Shown: positions 39,838 through 52,269 of the stretch, piece by piece
Position numbering within the stretch: position 1 is the stretch's first letter
Layout of the letters: every line of letters starts with the position of its first letter
From: Eleginops maclovinus
Taxonomy: Eukaryota; Chordata; Actinopteri; Perciformes; Eleginopidae
Assembly (NCBI RefSeq): GCF_036324505.1
Contig: NC_086363.1
Location: 3,455,790-3,519,789, forward strand
Reading direction: 5' to 3'
DNA: 64,000 bases
Notes under the pieces: generated by a model
Seen by the model: the letters and a program-made list of their open reading frames with translations, nothing else
What the model was told of the DNA's origin: nothing
Database searches by the model: none
Translations under genes and position numbers: made by a program

Positions 39838-40100
39838 AAAGGGGCCCTATTATGCAGGTTCATATTTATATTTCCTGCCTCTACTGTCATGCTTTAATGT
39901 TCAGAAAGCTCTTTATTTTTCTCATACTGTCTGTGCTGCAGCACCTCTTTTCACCCTCTGTCTGAAACCAGAGCCCAGTCTGCTCTGATTGGTTAGCTGG
40001 CCGACTCTGTTTTGATTGGTCAACAACTAAGAGATGTCCCGCCTCTTAGCCTATCACGTACAATGTGTTGAAACACGAGCCAGTACAAGTGCAAGTTTTT
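39838..40100 (+). mobile_element. CCAAT-rich DNA element, copy 5
   Basis: It begins with the best-preserved left end in the window (ggggccctattatgcaggtt), then the shared core, two inverted CCAAT boxes, cctatcacgtacaatgtg and gagccagtac. Its right part is lost. Confidence 0.8.
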
Positions 40101-40209
40101 ACATAGTGATGCCACTAAAGGAGTCCCATAGAGGTGTTCAGGCAGGAGTGTTTGGGAGAGAAAGAAAGTCATAATTTAAATACAATGAACGGTGGTTATT
40201 AATCCAAAA

Positions 40210-40717
40210 TACACTGCCCGGCCAAAAGAAAGGTCACAAGCCTGTGGGGCAGTGCTGTGATCTGGGGTTGCTGCAGTTGGTCTGGTCTAGGTTCAGCAAT
40301 GTGCCCAAAGAATGAGGTCAGCTGACTCCCTGAATATACTGAAGCACCAGGTTATTCCATCAGTGGATTCTTTCTTCCCTGATGGCACGGGCATGTTCCA
40401 AGAGGACAATGCCAGGATCCGTCAGGCTCAAATTGTGAATGAGTGGTTCAGGGAGCATGAGACATCATTTCCACACATGGATTGGCCCCTACAGAGTCCA
40501 GACCTGAACCCGATTGAGAAGACTTTGCGCAGTGGTCCGAATCTCCCGTCATCAATACAAGATCTTGGTGAAAAATGAACGCAAGACAGAAATAAATGTT
40601 GAGACTGTTGCAGAAGCTTGTGGAAACGATGCCACAGCGAATGCGTGCCGTAGTCAAAGCTAAAGGCGGTCCAACGAATATCAGAGTGGGTGACCTTTTT
40701 TTTGGCCAGGCAGTGTA
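40210..40717 (+). pseudogene. Tc1/mariner-like transposon relic
   Basis: The ends tacactgcccggccaaaaga and ttttggccaggcagtgta are inverted repeats flanked by TA, as in Tc1/mariner elements. The interior keeps the C-terminal part of a DDE transposase: [18 protein letters not shown], then [12 protein letters not shown], the D34E-type motif of Tc1 transposases. The N-terminal paired-like DNA-binding region and the first catalytic Asp are deleted, and a stop follows at about 40576. The copy is internally deleted and inactive. Confidence 0.9.
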
Positions 40718-41289
40718 TAATGTAAAAAAAGTTAAGTTGCATGCTCTGTAAAAAAGTATTTGCACGAGACAAATTGTCACAGACAGATCAGCAAGTGCGG
40801 TTTGACAGACACTGGTGGATGGAAAGCATCACTGAATAAGAGAAATGCAATGCTATAAATATCCAGTCCTTCAGGTGTAAACAGTGACGAATGTCAATCA
40901 TTTCTTGGGTGCATCCTTGTTAACTTCTGCAATGGTGGTGATGGAGAAGACTAGTTTTTCTGATAACTCTGATCTGATTGCTCACAGCGGCATTAGCTCT
41001 GTTGCATCCACTAAACATCCAGGTGTCTTAGCTTTGTCTTAAGCTTCAGGCTAACAACAGAACAAGCCTTGAGCCAACTGTCTGCATACACAAGTATTTA
41101 GGGAGAGCAAAACATAAAAATTACATCGACTCGCCTCGGGCAGTATAATGCTCTGAGCACACTTTGTTATGCCTTAGAGTTGTATATAAATATGTGTTTG
41201 TCAGAAAATGTGCCACAGGCTCTGCTGGAAGATCGCTCTTTGATATGCTCACTGTTCACTGGGGAGGAACTTTAATATTTCAAAAGTAA

Positions 41290-41314
41290 TACACACACAC
41301 ACACACACACACAC
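41290..41314. repeat. (CA)n microsatellite
   Basis: A short pure CA run. Confidence 0.9.
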
Positions 41315-42066
41315 GGTTGGTGGTGGGTGGCCTGCTCCTAATCTGCCTCTAGCTGCAGCGGTGATGGCGTCCCACAGGGCGAGAGAGGGAGAGAATCACA
41401 TTTGCTGGAAATGCATTGGCAAACGAATAATTCAGCCATTTTTATTTCACTTTGAAGACGTGCTTTTTTCTGCAGGTTTTGTAGACTACTCCGATTTCTT
41501 TTCCATACTTTTCTCATCCCTGTCTCAACATGTTATTTTATTAACATGTTGTTTAATTGTTAACATTTTATTTAATATGCTGAAGGTACTAAGCCACAAC
41601 TGGTCAGCAACTTTTTTAAAAAAGTTATAAAATGCTTGTCTTTACATGTGAACCCTTGGCATTTCAATTGAGTCAAGTAAACACATTGGTTGAAAATAAA
41701 ACTGGATGATTAAATGATCACAAAGCGGTTTTTCAGTAAGTCTACATTTTGAGGAATGAATCAAAAGATGTGATAAACAAACAACCATCTGATCGCCAAA
41801 CAACTATGAATACACTCACTATTATAGATAACTAAAGTATTCCATAGGTGGATCATACTAAAGAAACATCCCCTCAAAGAAGTCAAGATTGATTTGGCTT
41901 CATGAACATTACTCACACGGCCATCAAATACAGTAAGCACACACACAAGTCTGAAGTGTAAGAGTAAAGAAAATGTGTGTGCATGTTTTCCGTCTGGCCT
42001 ACAGCCAGCTGTTCACTCTGCTGGTCTGAAGTGAAACACAGAGACATGCAGAGCGAGCCGGTGGAA

Positions 42067-42273
<207 letters not shown>

Positions 42274-43720
42274 TGCTCTCGTATTTCTCACACACAATGC
42301 TCTGCCTAATTAGGGTTGTAATGTGAACAAAGGCAGCAGTCCTATCTGCCACAGCAGACCTCAGAGCGCTCAAGTTCAGACAGGAAACCTCTTAGTGCAG
42401 TCCTTCATTTGTCTCCCTCTCTTACACACACACACATTAGTGCAGACTACACACACAATCACGCACAGTAACAGAAAGTCGCACACTTACAGGGACAGGA
42501 AGTCTACATCACCTCTCAATATGTTACAGCTCGATCACATTGACAAAGGATCTGGAAGAATTTACGCGGGCAAGAAAAACTACTTTTTGGAAGATGAATA
42601 ATTACTCTTTTCAAATGTCAGTATGCCAGACCACCCCCAGCTCTCAGCATTGACATAATCATGTTTAGCTTTGAGAGATGATGGATGTAATAACAACATA
42701 CGGATTGATAGAAGTATCTGAACTCAGTCTCAAAAAGATGATGCTCTCATACAACAAAAGTGAAATGTCAAATGTGTTTTCAGGGGAACTTATTTTTCAG
42801 CAAACATATTTTTAAAGTTTCACAAATACTTTGATGGTTAAAGTTTGCAGAAGTCAAAAAACACACGTGGCTTTGATTCAACAGATAGCTATTGAGTCAT
42901 TTCAACTGAAATAAACCTACTTATTTTGAGCAAAACCACAATTTTAATAAACCTAGACAAGCAGTTTATTTGCTTTATCATAACTAGGGAGTTTGTGCAT
43001 TTAGTTTTTCACTACATTATTAAAACTGCAACTCTAATCTGGGGACATAATGGAAGATGTAGTTCAGTATTGGAAGGGATTTTGCTAAATTATTGTTGTG
43101 CTATGGTTTCATCTTTGCTAGACTCATGCAAATGATGATAGTATGCACTTTTAGTTGTTACACATACTTAAATGAATTGATCATAAAGGGACTGGATGGT
43201 ATTCACTGTCAGAACATGAGTCCATCTTCTAACCCTTGGCTATACAAAAGTAGGCATTTCAAAAAAAAACTATAGTGGATTAGGTGTTTATTTTATTCCT
43301 TTCATACACTGTTTGATACCGTGATAACGGTGGAAAGCTTGAAATATAGTTCAGTGACTTCAGAGCAGCAACTCAATGTGTTTCATATAACTTCTTATGT
43401 GCCTGTGGATAAATCTATTGCTTTGTTTATCCAATGAAATATACCCACTGCCACCTCGGTGGGATGGAAAACTGTACGAGTGTCTCCAAAACAATGGGAT
43501 GGGCTTGGTTAACTGTCTGCACACACACACACACAAAAACCACACACACACACTCAAACGCATCCCTGTCCTCCTGCCAGTAATGAAGCAGATAATAAGC
43601 TGCTTCACGCTCTGCTGTAGCAAAACCAAAATCAAAACACTGTTGATTTAAGAATCAAAATGCGTACACTCATGGGTTTTTCATCTTCCATGCTCCGTGG
43701 CAATGATGAGGTAGCGCTTC

Positions 43721-43721
<1 letters not shown>

Positions 43722-43753
<32 letters not shown>
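43722..43753. repeat. (GT)n microsatellite
   Basis: A pure GT run of about 32 bp. Confidence 0.93.
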
Positions 43754-43756
<3 letters not shown>

Positions 43757-44054
43757 GTATGTGTGTGTTTGAGCTGTATATCAGAAGCCTGAGGAGCAGG
43801 CAGTGGGTTGCTAGGCGGCGTTGAGAATCCATTCCTCGTGCTTCCCGCCTCATTTCAGCTCTCTGTATTTCCAATAAATTATTTTCTGACTTCTACACTG
43901 AAGTTGTCACCAAAATAGTTTTGTTTTGTATTTCTGAACTTGAAACATAAACAATAAGGGAGACAATAAGCCATGGAAACATTTAGGCTTTGGAAAGACA
44001 CATAAAAACAAACTACGATATAAAGAAAACATAAGAAGTGAGGCTGTAGTTGCA

Positions 44055-44495
44055 CTTAAGGTATCATATTTGTTTTTGTGCCTCTACTGGGTCATGTCTC
44101 CATGCTTTAATGTTCAGAAAGCTCTTTATTCTTCTCATACTGCCTGTGCTGCAGCACCTCTTTTCACCCTCTGTCTGAAACCAGAGCCCAGTCTGCTCTG
44201 ATTGGTAAGCTGGCCGGCTCTGTTGTAATTGCTCAACCGCTAAGAGATATCCCGCCCTTAGCCTATCACGTACGATGTGTTGGAGCGCTAGCCAATAGAA
44301 GTGTGACTAAGTAAGTAACCAAAGGAGTCTATTGGAGGCGTTTCAGGCAGGGGGGAGTGTGTGCGAGAGAAACTCCCTCTGGAGGAAACTTCCCTGCCCT
44401 TGCAGACCATTTACATGCACACAAACCTTTAGAACAAACTACAGGAAAGGAAGAAAGCCCAGAAAGCATAATAGGCCGTCTTTAATATTAATCCA
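44055..44495 (+). mobile_element. CCAAT-rich DNA element, copy 6
   Basis: Near full length: gtatcatatttgtttttgtg, then ctctactgggtcatgtctcc, the core, gattggtaagc, ccaatagaagtgtgac and a right end gcataataggccgtcttta. Together with copy 5 it suggests terminal repeats of the form gggccctattatgc. Confidence 0.75.
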
Positions 44496-47400
44496 CTTCA
44501 CATAAAGTCCACCAAGAAGGTGTTTCCACAGGAAAGCCTTTATCCTTTATTGATTTTCCTAATTAAAGCAATGACACAAAGCTTAGAAGCTGTAAAAGAA
44601 GGGTTTTACAGCTTTGATCCAAAGACGCTGCGGCCCGATACCAAGGTAATGACTCTGATATTTTGACAGTGTTGCATCTGACTTTGCATTTTTTGCAGAA
44701 AACAACTTCCTAATTTTTATGGACTACTTGTTTTTTGTGTTATTGACTATATCCTCCTCTTGAGGGAGCCTATACACTGTCATAGTGATTACTCTACTGT
44801 GTTCATGTGTGTGTTCAAGGGAACCAGATCGCTATAAAAAGTGTAAAATAGTTTAAAATATATTTGGAAATGGAAGGGTTTGAATTTTCGCCTGAGAGAA
44901 ATATGTTTCCCTGTTTGACAACACTTTTGAAATAGTTTCCACGTCAGACATCGGAAAAAGAAACAAGGATTCCTCCGGTTTTCATACCTTTTCTTCACAG
45001 CCCCATGGTTACTCATTCCCTCCCATGGTAAAGCAGGTGACAATTGCAGGAGACAAAACACATTTCAAAGCAACGTACTTTCAGACAGAGCCTCAAAATG
45101 TCTGTCAAACACATATATTACAAACACTTAGATTTTCTACCTGAATATTTCTCAGTAACATGTGTCGGTAAACTGTATTTATGAAATGATTTTATTGCCA
45201 CAGAGCTTCTTCCATGTGGATTTAAGGATATGAGAAGCCATGTCCTGACTACAGGTCCATTATTTCTATAAACGCTCCAATCTCCTGTGTTTCTAATGGA
45301 AATATAAAACTCAACTGGGGTCTAATGAGCTACTGTGGTGTGATGTGATTCGTTCTTAATAACATTTATATATACATGTTCTTATCATTTGTTGTCTGGA
45401 CGTGCATGTGACAAGTTCGGTGTAAAATAAAGCAATTTCGACATAACTATTTTTTTTGAAAACATGCTGGAATTGGTTAACGTTTAATAATTTGATGTTG
45501 TTGCCTCTTTTCTTTTTAAGAACAAATGATTTGTTAATGCAAATATATATCCAACAGATGCTGATCCTCCAAAAATTAGATGTCATTTCATTGAGATTGT
45601 GGCAGATTCTGCTGCATGCATACTGTTGTGCTTTTGTGTCACACTACAAAAGAGGATAGTAAACAACCGACTGGATTTGGTCCAGTTATACTGTAAAATC
45701 AGGGTTTTATTTGGTAGTCGGATTCATTTATGAATTATAAAACCTTATCAGATTTAGTCAGTTTGCAAACAAATCCACCGATAAAGTTTGTAATAACGTA
45801 GCATAGTAGAATCTGCCATATCATGTAGAAAGTAAAAGCTTTAGGGGTGGATAAATGTCATCCTGAGAGAGTACTTGTCCTTTATTCCAATGCCACGGTG
45901 AGCAGTGAAATCCAGTTCTTTTTATGTTAAATCCTGATTTCCTTGAAGTGTGGAGTGTCATTATCCAGTTCCAGTACGGTATTGGAACAGGTACTCATTA
46001 ATCCAGGTGTGTGTGTGTGTATTTGTGTGTGGCACTTGTCCGTCTCCAGCGAGGCTTTAAAGAGGGATTGAATGAGAGGAAGGATAGCTTTCAAGTGGGG
46101 ATTAGGCTAAAGCTGGGTCTCTCTCTGGGTCATTATTCAAAAGGCAGTGAGTGGCATCGGAACCCCTTCAACCCGTGGAAAGCGGAGGAAGCTCCATCAG
46201 TAATGAAAGGCGGAGAGCAGGGGAGTGTGTGTATAATGAATAGTGCATTGTTATGAAAGAGCTGAAAAACTTTCTTTGGGTGACAGAGAAAGAGGAAGTC
46301 AACATAATGTCTCATGTTTGTCATTTCTATGGTGGATTTCCAGGTTGCTACCACCCTTATGTTGGGATATAACTAAAATCAATGACATATAAGGGCTCTG
46401 GAGACTAACGCTGAGCAGCTAATATGCACTCCTCCTGCCTGGGAGGAAAGAAGACTTTACTCCCAGAGATGACACAAGTACGTGTTTGAAAAAAATGAAT
46501 TGAGTGGCTATAACTTTTATTTTAAAACTCAACCTGATTGAGCATGATCAATAATATAAGCAGTGTAAAGAAATGCCAGGAAGAGCATTTCCTCGGCCTT
46601 GTAACTGCAGCGTACCAATGACAGCCTCAGAAACACGTTCAGACAGCCAGGCTTTCACACATTTCATTCTAACTGTATGTCACATACAGTATATTGAACC
46701 AATCCCACCAAACCTGTGTGGAGAGCTTTATTTCTTTTCTCAAGTTATTAGGGCAAGTCCAAGAACGGGGTATCAGAGGATAAGCCAGGATCCAGGAGTG
46801 CAGCTATAGGGAACACTATCTTCGAAACAATGGTAGACACATGTACTTCTGAACACATTGTAACAACGAAAGCAAACAATCAACATAAATAAATGAAAGA
46901 TGCTCACTACAGTTGTCCACTCTGATCATTCTGCAAGCTGCTGACTTTTTAAAGAGGAGGATGTTTACAAACCATCTGGAGGAGGATTTTAGATGGCATT
47001 ATTAAAAGGTTATTTTCCACAGACCTTATTTTCTAAGGCTTTTAGATGCAATATTTAAAAACTGTGATTGGTTGTCATTTGTCCCCCTCCTGTAATTCTT
47101 CCTTCAACACAATAACAAAGTGCATTTCAGAACGGCTTGTGTCCAAAATCATGTAAACGAACTATATCTGAAACAGCAAAGTCCACCTTTTTGGTGTTAT
47201 AGCAAAAGAGTGAACGTAGCTATTAAAGCAGGAAGGAATAAAACAAAAGGCAGAAAACTGAGTGAGTCTCTTTTAGCTGATGCTGTGTCTTTGCATCCTT
47301 CCTTGGTGCTACAGTTTGACTGATCCAAGTTTTCTGACACAGCAGAGAAGGGCTTACACCAGGATCAGACACTAACCCTCGGCTCGTGGCTTGTTATTTT

Positions 47401-47889
47401 TCTGTTGGTTGGTCCGGATCATCTCGAGTAGCAAGGTTTTTCTTGGCAATTCTCAAATATCTCACTATCTCTGCTGTCACACCAAAGGACAAAGTATACA
47501 GAGCTGTTACTTATTGTGTATTTGTCGGAGGATATTCAAATGGATGGAGATGGATTGGAGCCCTGATGATCAAAGAGTGATGCAGGAAGTAGATTACAAA
47601 GTTAGATATTATTAACTAACAGGATACTGCTCATACATATCAAAAATATCTTTGCCAGGATGAATACAAAGTGATGCTTGAACAATACTGGCCTGCTTAT
47701 GATAAATGTATATTTAGGAAAACTACGACAAAGACCTCAATCAAAACTGTTATACATAACAAAATAATAGTATTGTTTTTGCCTCTGGATTGACGAATTA
47801 TCTCTATGAAGAGAAGCACACGGCTAACATTGAGGTAGCTGTAAATAAGGCTACAAAGAACTGATCGCATCAACCATTTCATCATGCTT

Positions 47890-47945
47890 CCTCAATTTCC
47901 CTCGGGATAAATAAAGTTTCTTGAATCTTGAATTCTTGAATGTTT
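47890..47945 (+). mobile_element. LINE 3' tail remnant
   Basis: tttccctcgggataaataaa is followed by a (cttgaat)-type short tandem tail, the 3' end of a teleost non-LTR element. The body is not preserved. Confidence 0.5.
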
Positions 47946-48756
47946 CATGTCCCGCTTACTCATTGTTTTTGTGGCAAGACAAGAGGAAACTGAGCATGGG
48001 GAAGTGATAAGATAATGATCAGTCTGTTAACACTGATACGGCAAAGGACTTTGCATTGTCATCGCCTTGTTCGGATCAAATAAGCCACACTCTCACACAT
48101 TTGCACGCACACGGCACCTCATGACAAAGAAAAAAGAGAGATGTGTTAACACACGCCTACAGAGCCGACACTGTATCACACAGACTGGTGCTCCTAATCA
48201 ACTAAACTTTTTAATTACGTTTCAAATAAAAATATGATCTTCTTAGTGGTTAATGGAAATGGAAACAAGAGAAAAACACATTTGAACCACATCAAATGTT
48301 CTTCATGTTGATTTCTACTGTGACAGATTTAATAGCAATAGGAGAATCAACCCAATGCAAACATAGATAGTCAAACCAACAATGCATTTGGTATCCTGCA
48401 GCAGAAAATACTATTTAGTTTTCCATCTAAAAATGTGAAAAAGAGTTTGGAAAACACATTTTAATTGCGAAATACCTGCAGCCTGAGGATAGAAACGTTG
48501 AGCACAAAACACAGAATGAGGAGGAACACAGGGTTACAAGAGGCTAAACAGCTGGTTAATTTTCTCTCTGTATTCTGTATTGTGAAACACTCAGAGTAAA
48601 AGTATTGAATATATTTGATAATGATTATCATATACTCTTCTGGTTAGATGGTGCAACTGCATTTCATTGTCTCAGTACTCTGTTCTCTTGAATTCTGTAT
48701 CAGCACCAAAACTGAACTTTACTACAAGGATTACATGAAGGTCGAATGAACATATA

Positions 48757-49112
48757 CCACACTGCAAAAAAGGAATTTCAAGAAAGTAAAAAAGGCCTTG
48801 TATCAAGGAAATAAGTCTTATTCTTTGTCCAAAAAGAATATCAATCTTGTCAAGCATGTTTTGCATTAGAAAAATCATCTCATGTTAAGACAGTATGGCT
48901 AAGTCTTTCTTGATAAGATATTCCAGATAATTCTGAGCTAGAATGAACCAGAAACAGAGTATACAAATGTTTAACAATAAAACTCAGTGGAGCAACAAGT
49001 TTATGTGCCTTATTTTAAGAGTATGACAATTTGCACAACTTCTCAATTTAAGAATGCCGTGAAACAAGAACAATTACAGTTTTTTAAAAATTATTATTAT
49101 TTCATTGCAGGC
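48757..49112. mobile_element. Possible MITE with cactgcaaaa-type end
   Basis: AT-rich, non-coding. It begins cacactgcaaaaaaggaatt and ends near ttatttcattgcag, so the ends are weakly complementary. The interior (aggccttgtatcaagg, tcttgataagatattcc) resembles common teleost non-autonomous elements. The boundaries are approximate. Confidence 0.4.
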
Positions 49113-49289
49113 CATCTGAACCTGACAGAACCTGCTGCTTCATATCTAACATGCTAAGATGACAGCAGACTGGTCTATACAACACACAACATACAACATA
49201 ATACAAATAACCATGCTGGATGAAAACTGCATGGCCCACAAACAAAACCATTTTTTAAAAAGTATTTGCAAATACGTAAAATAGATTTT

Positions 49290-50265
49290 TTTAAACCCAG
49301 AGAATTCCGAGTCAATGTCCTCTCCGGGGTTCCCAGCAAAACCCTGGAGAGGCTCCAGCTTGTCCAGAACTCTGCCGCCAGAGTTCTCACCCGCACCAAG
49401 CCATGGCAGCACATCACCCCCACCCTCATCCACCTTCACTGGCTCCCGATCAAGTCCCGGATCACTTTCAAAACCCTCCTCTTCACCTACAGTTCTCTCC
49501 ATGGCCTTGCTCCACCGTACCGGACCTCGTACCGGACCTCCTCCATCCCTACACCCCTACACGAAGCCTGCGGCCCTCGGACACGGGTCTTCTGTCGCTC
49601 AGTGTTGCGGCTGTGGTTTATTAAATCGGTTCATATATACAGCTAGTTACTCTCTGAGGTCATAGAGAGTGCAGGGAGTGAGGTTGTGCAACAGCGTCTT
49701 GCAAAAGAAACCTCTGGAATAGGTCAGAGGGCCTCCAAGCATGAGTATGGGAAAGACATATGGTTCACCTTATTTGGGCACACACACATTGGACACGTAC
49801 ACACATTTCTCCTATAAACTGCATGCAAAAAGAGAGTTCGGGGGACTTCCACAATTGGCTCTGGGAACCTCGTATGGCCCGTGTTGGTGTATGACACTAT
49901 GCTGTTTGTAATAAACCTTATTATATACAAGCTGGTGTCTCCGGAGACTTCTTCATCATCTTCACAAACATCGCTACAAGATATACCTCACGGCCCCCAT
50001 CCTCTGGAACGCTCTCCCTGCCTCCCTGGAAATCTTCAAATCCTCACCTCTTCACCATAGCCTTTAACCACTAACTCATCTTACTCCCCCGTTCTTCTAC
50101 CACAACTGCCATTTCTGTTTTCTATTTTATTTCTTATTTCTTTTTCTATTCTTTATTTGTCCTACTTTTGTTTGTTTATTTGTTTTCTGTCTGTCCTCAC
50201 AACATGGAAAGCAGCCTTGGGTACCGAGAAAGGCGCTTTACAAATTGAAATGATTATTATTCAAC
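49290..50265 (+). mobile_element. L2-like LINE 3' end split by an insertion
   Basis: The first piece (about 49300-49617) encodes an RT C-terminus in one frame: LERLQLVQNSAARVLTRT, then LHWLPIKSRITFKTLLFTYS. The second piece (about 49978-50265) continues with cggcccccatcctctggaac and a 3'UTR ending aaaggcgctttacaaattg and a ttattatt tail. These are the two halves of one L2-type 3' end, interrupted by about 350 bp of unrelated sequence. Confidence 0.75.
49618..49977 (+). mobile_element. LTR-like insertion inside the LINE (candidate solo LTR)
   Basis: The insert contains a promoter-like tcctataaactgcatg (about 49810-49825). About 100 bp later a polyadenylation-like aataaaccttatt (49910-49922) is followed by a short downstream stretch (gtgtctccggagacttcttc). 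This U3-R-U5-like order is the reason for the call. No gag/pol sequence is present. The exact ends and a target duplication could not be fixed, so another inserted element is possible. Confidence 0.4.
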
Positions 50266-50781
50266 AAAAGTTTGTAAGTATAATATAATACCTTAGATTT
50301 ATTGTGGCCTACAAAAGGTATTGCCAATAAGATATAATCTAAGGATCAAGAATCTAGAAGAGTCTCACAGCCAAATCTAAGCATGACACATTACAAGAGT
50401 ATTTTTAGAGACTTGACAAAACACCAAGAAACCTCGGAGTCGCTCAGAGAAAAACACTGCACGACTAAAATATTGCGAAAAGACGTGGTCAAAGACACAG
50501 CATTTTAGCTGATTCATTTTCATTCAGTGAGGCAGGTACAAAAGTGGCATTACTGTATTACAAAGACTGTCATTAGAACATAACACAAGCAAGTTCAAAG
50601 CACAGACAAAGCAGGAGTGAACTAAAGGGATCACTTCTCACCGAAAACAACTCCATTTAAGGCCAGTATTGAAGAGGAATTGTTCACACAACAGAGAAAA
50701 AAAACATACACTTTTAGAAGAAGTGCCAGGCACATTTTGCATTTAAAATAAGCCTTTCTGCATCTTTGAAATATGCACAAC

Positions 50782-50816
50782 CATGAGTAAGGGGAATTTC
50801 TCCAACGCTATAAAAG
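50782..50816 (+). promoter_or_regulatory. Core promoter of piscidin gene 1
   Basis: catgagtaaggggaatttct (50782-50801), a conserved kappaB/Rel-like block, lies a few bases before the TATA box tataaaag (50809-50816). A transcription start is expected near 50840, giving a short noncoding first exon that ends at 50885. Confidence 0.7.
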
Positions 50817-50995
50817 AGATGTCAGCTATCCACCAAACCACAGATTTACAGCACCTACTGTACTGTAGTTCTCACACTGCAAGAAGTGAGTATCACATCT
50901 GCCTTTCAGTTATGCTGATGATTACAATTGAATATTTAATATCACGCTAAAACCAGGACAAAGGCGGTATACACATTTGTTTGTTTGTTTACAGG

Positions 50996-51639
50996 ATGAA
51001 GTGCACCACCGCCTTTCTGGTGTTGTCCATGGTGGTCCTCATGGCTGAACCTGGGGACGCTTTCTTTGGCCACCTTTACCGGGGAATTGTTAGCGGTAAT
51101 CATCATTAAGAATATACTTCTGACATGTTTGACATCGCTGGTGTAAATAATCATTACGTTGATGCATGAATGTGTGTGTAAACAAAGCTAACTGCATGTA
51201 CTTATTTTTCTAATCAAATAGGAACTAACTTTAAAAAAGGGTTTATAAAATATGTTCAAGACTAAAACTAGTATTTTTAAATACATGTTGTCCCTGCAAT
51301 ATTTGAATGAATGTTTAAAAGGCCTTAGAATGTTTTATGATTAATACATTTACTTCTAGTTCTACAAATAATATGTTTGTCTTTTTTATCTCTCTTTGAA
51401 GTTGGCAAGCACATCCATGGGTAAGGACTACTCCTTGATATCTCTCTTATTTAAAAGTGCTCTAGTTGGCTTGGTGTTAAATATCTAAACTGAACTCTCT
51501 GAATCCTCTCCTCATCATCAGACTCCTAAGCGGGAAAAACCCTGCAGCGATGAGGGACCAGGACGCGATGACGGACCAGGACGCGATGAGGGACCAGGAC
51601 GCGATGAGGGACCAGGACGCGATGAGGACAGGACGATGA
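50996..51639 (+). CDS. Piscidin-like antimicrobial peptide precursor, gene 1 (shortened propiece)
   Basis: Coding exons 50996-51095, 51402-51420 and 51522-51639, behind a 5'UTR exon ending at 50885 (donor gtgagt); about 78 residues. Signal peptide [22 protein letters not shown] (22 residues, cut before FF), then mature [18 protein letters not shown] and LLSGKNP, an amphipathic cationic peptide. Family members are released from granulocytes and mast cells and lyse microbial membranes. The acidic propiece has four MRDQDA-type repeats. It then differs from its paralogues by clustered small deletions at about 51625-51650 that create a TGA (51637-51639). The downstream paralogue-like ending ([12 protein letters not shown]) is still present in the same frame beyond the stop. 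The mature peptide is intact. This may be a real truncated allele or a consensus error in the repeat. Poly(A) signals lie at 51750 and 51759. Confidence 0.85.
51402..51420 (+). other. 19-nt microexon of piscidin gene 1
   Basis: Acceptor tttgaag, donor gtaagg. It encodes the centre of the mature peptide (VGKHIHG across both junctions). The same 19-nt exon recurs in genes 2-5 at 53924, 55639, 57312 and 58861. Confidence 0.85.
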
Positions 51640-52269
51640 CGGACAAGAGCGATGGACCAACGAGCGTTTGAACGAGAGCGAGCGTTTGCCTGAGTCTACA
51701 ATGATGGACTACGCTGAAAACGTTGAGCATTAAATTCTTTTTCTCCTTAAATAAAGCAAATAAAATGGACTCATTGTGCTAACCATTGCTTGAAAGTAGA
51801 ATGTCATTATTGATTTAAACGTCATTTGGAATAAATCTTCTTTGTTATACAGCAAACCGTTTTTCCTGTGTCTTATTCAAAAGATCAAATCTGAACAAAG
51901 AAAGACATGTGTTGGCCTTTACGCCATCCAGAAACCTAATTTTACTATAGGTGACAAACTAAAGATGAAATTAGTGTAAATATTAGTATAAAGTGTTATA
52001 CATTTATGTCAATTCAAGGACTAAATGATTAAAACAATCCTGAAATACAGTAAAAAAGAAGTTCTATTATAGGCTTGAATACAGTCACGCTTTTTTGTCT
52101 CTAATTCAGAATAAAACCTAAATGAACAAAGCTAGATGTAATCCTTCATCATATAATATAAGTCATGGTTAATAGCTGAGACCTCCACATACATTACAAC
52201 AGAATATGCATCATGAAAAATAATAATATTAATAACTAAACTGCTGTTTTCCTCCAGTCACAACTTAGC

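Noticed and set aside
40312..40578. Intact-looking Tc1 transposase frame
   Set aside because: It covers only the C-terminal fragment. The DNA-binding part and first catalytic residue are deleted between two close terminal repeats.
46011..46256. 81-codon plus-strand frame considered as a lone gene
   Set aside because: There is no recognisable domain, no splice-site pattern or promoter linked to it, and it starts in a GT-rich stretch.
48757..50780. Additional piscidin pseudogene upstream of gene 1
   Set aside because: I looked for the signal-peptide exon and the FF(G/H)H start and found neither. Only upstream flank homology to the other units is present from about 50.4 kb.
51541..51625. Tandem 18-bp repeats as a possible CRISPR-like or regulatory array
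   Set aside because: There are no spacers. The repeats are contiguous, in frame and encode MRDQ(D/E)A within a eukaryotic propiece.
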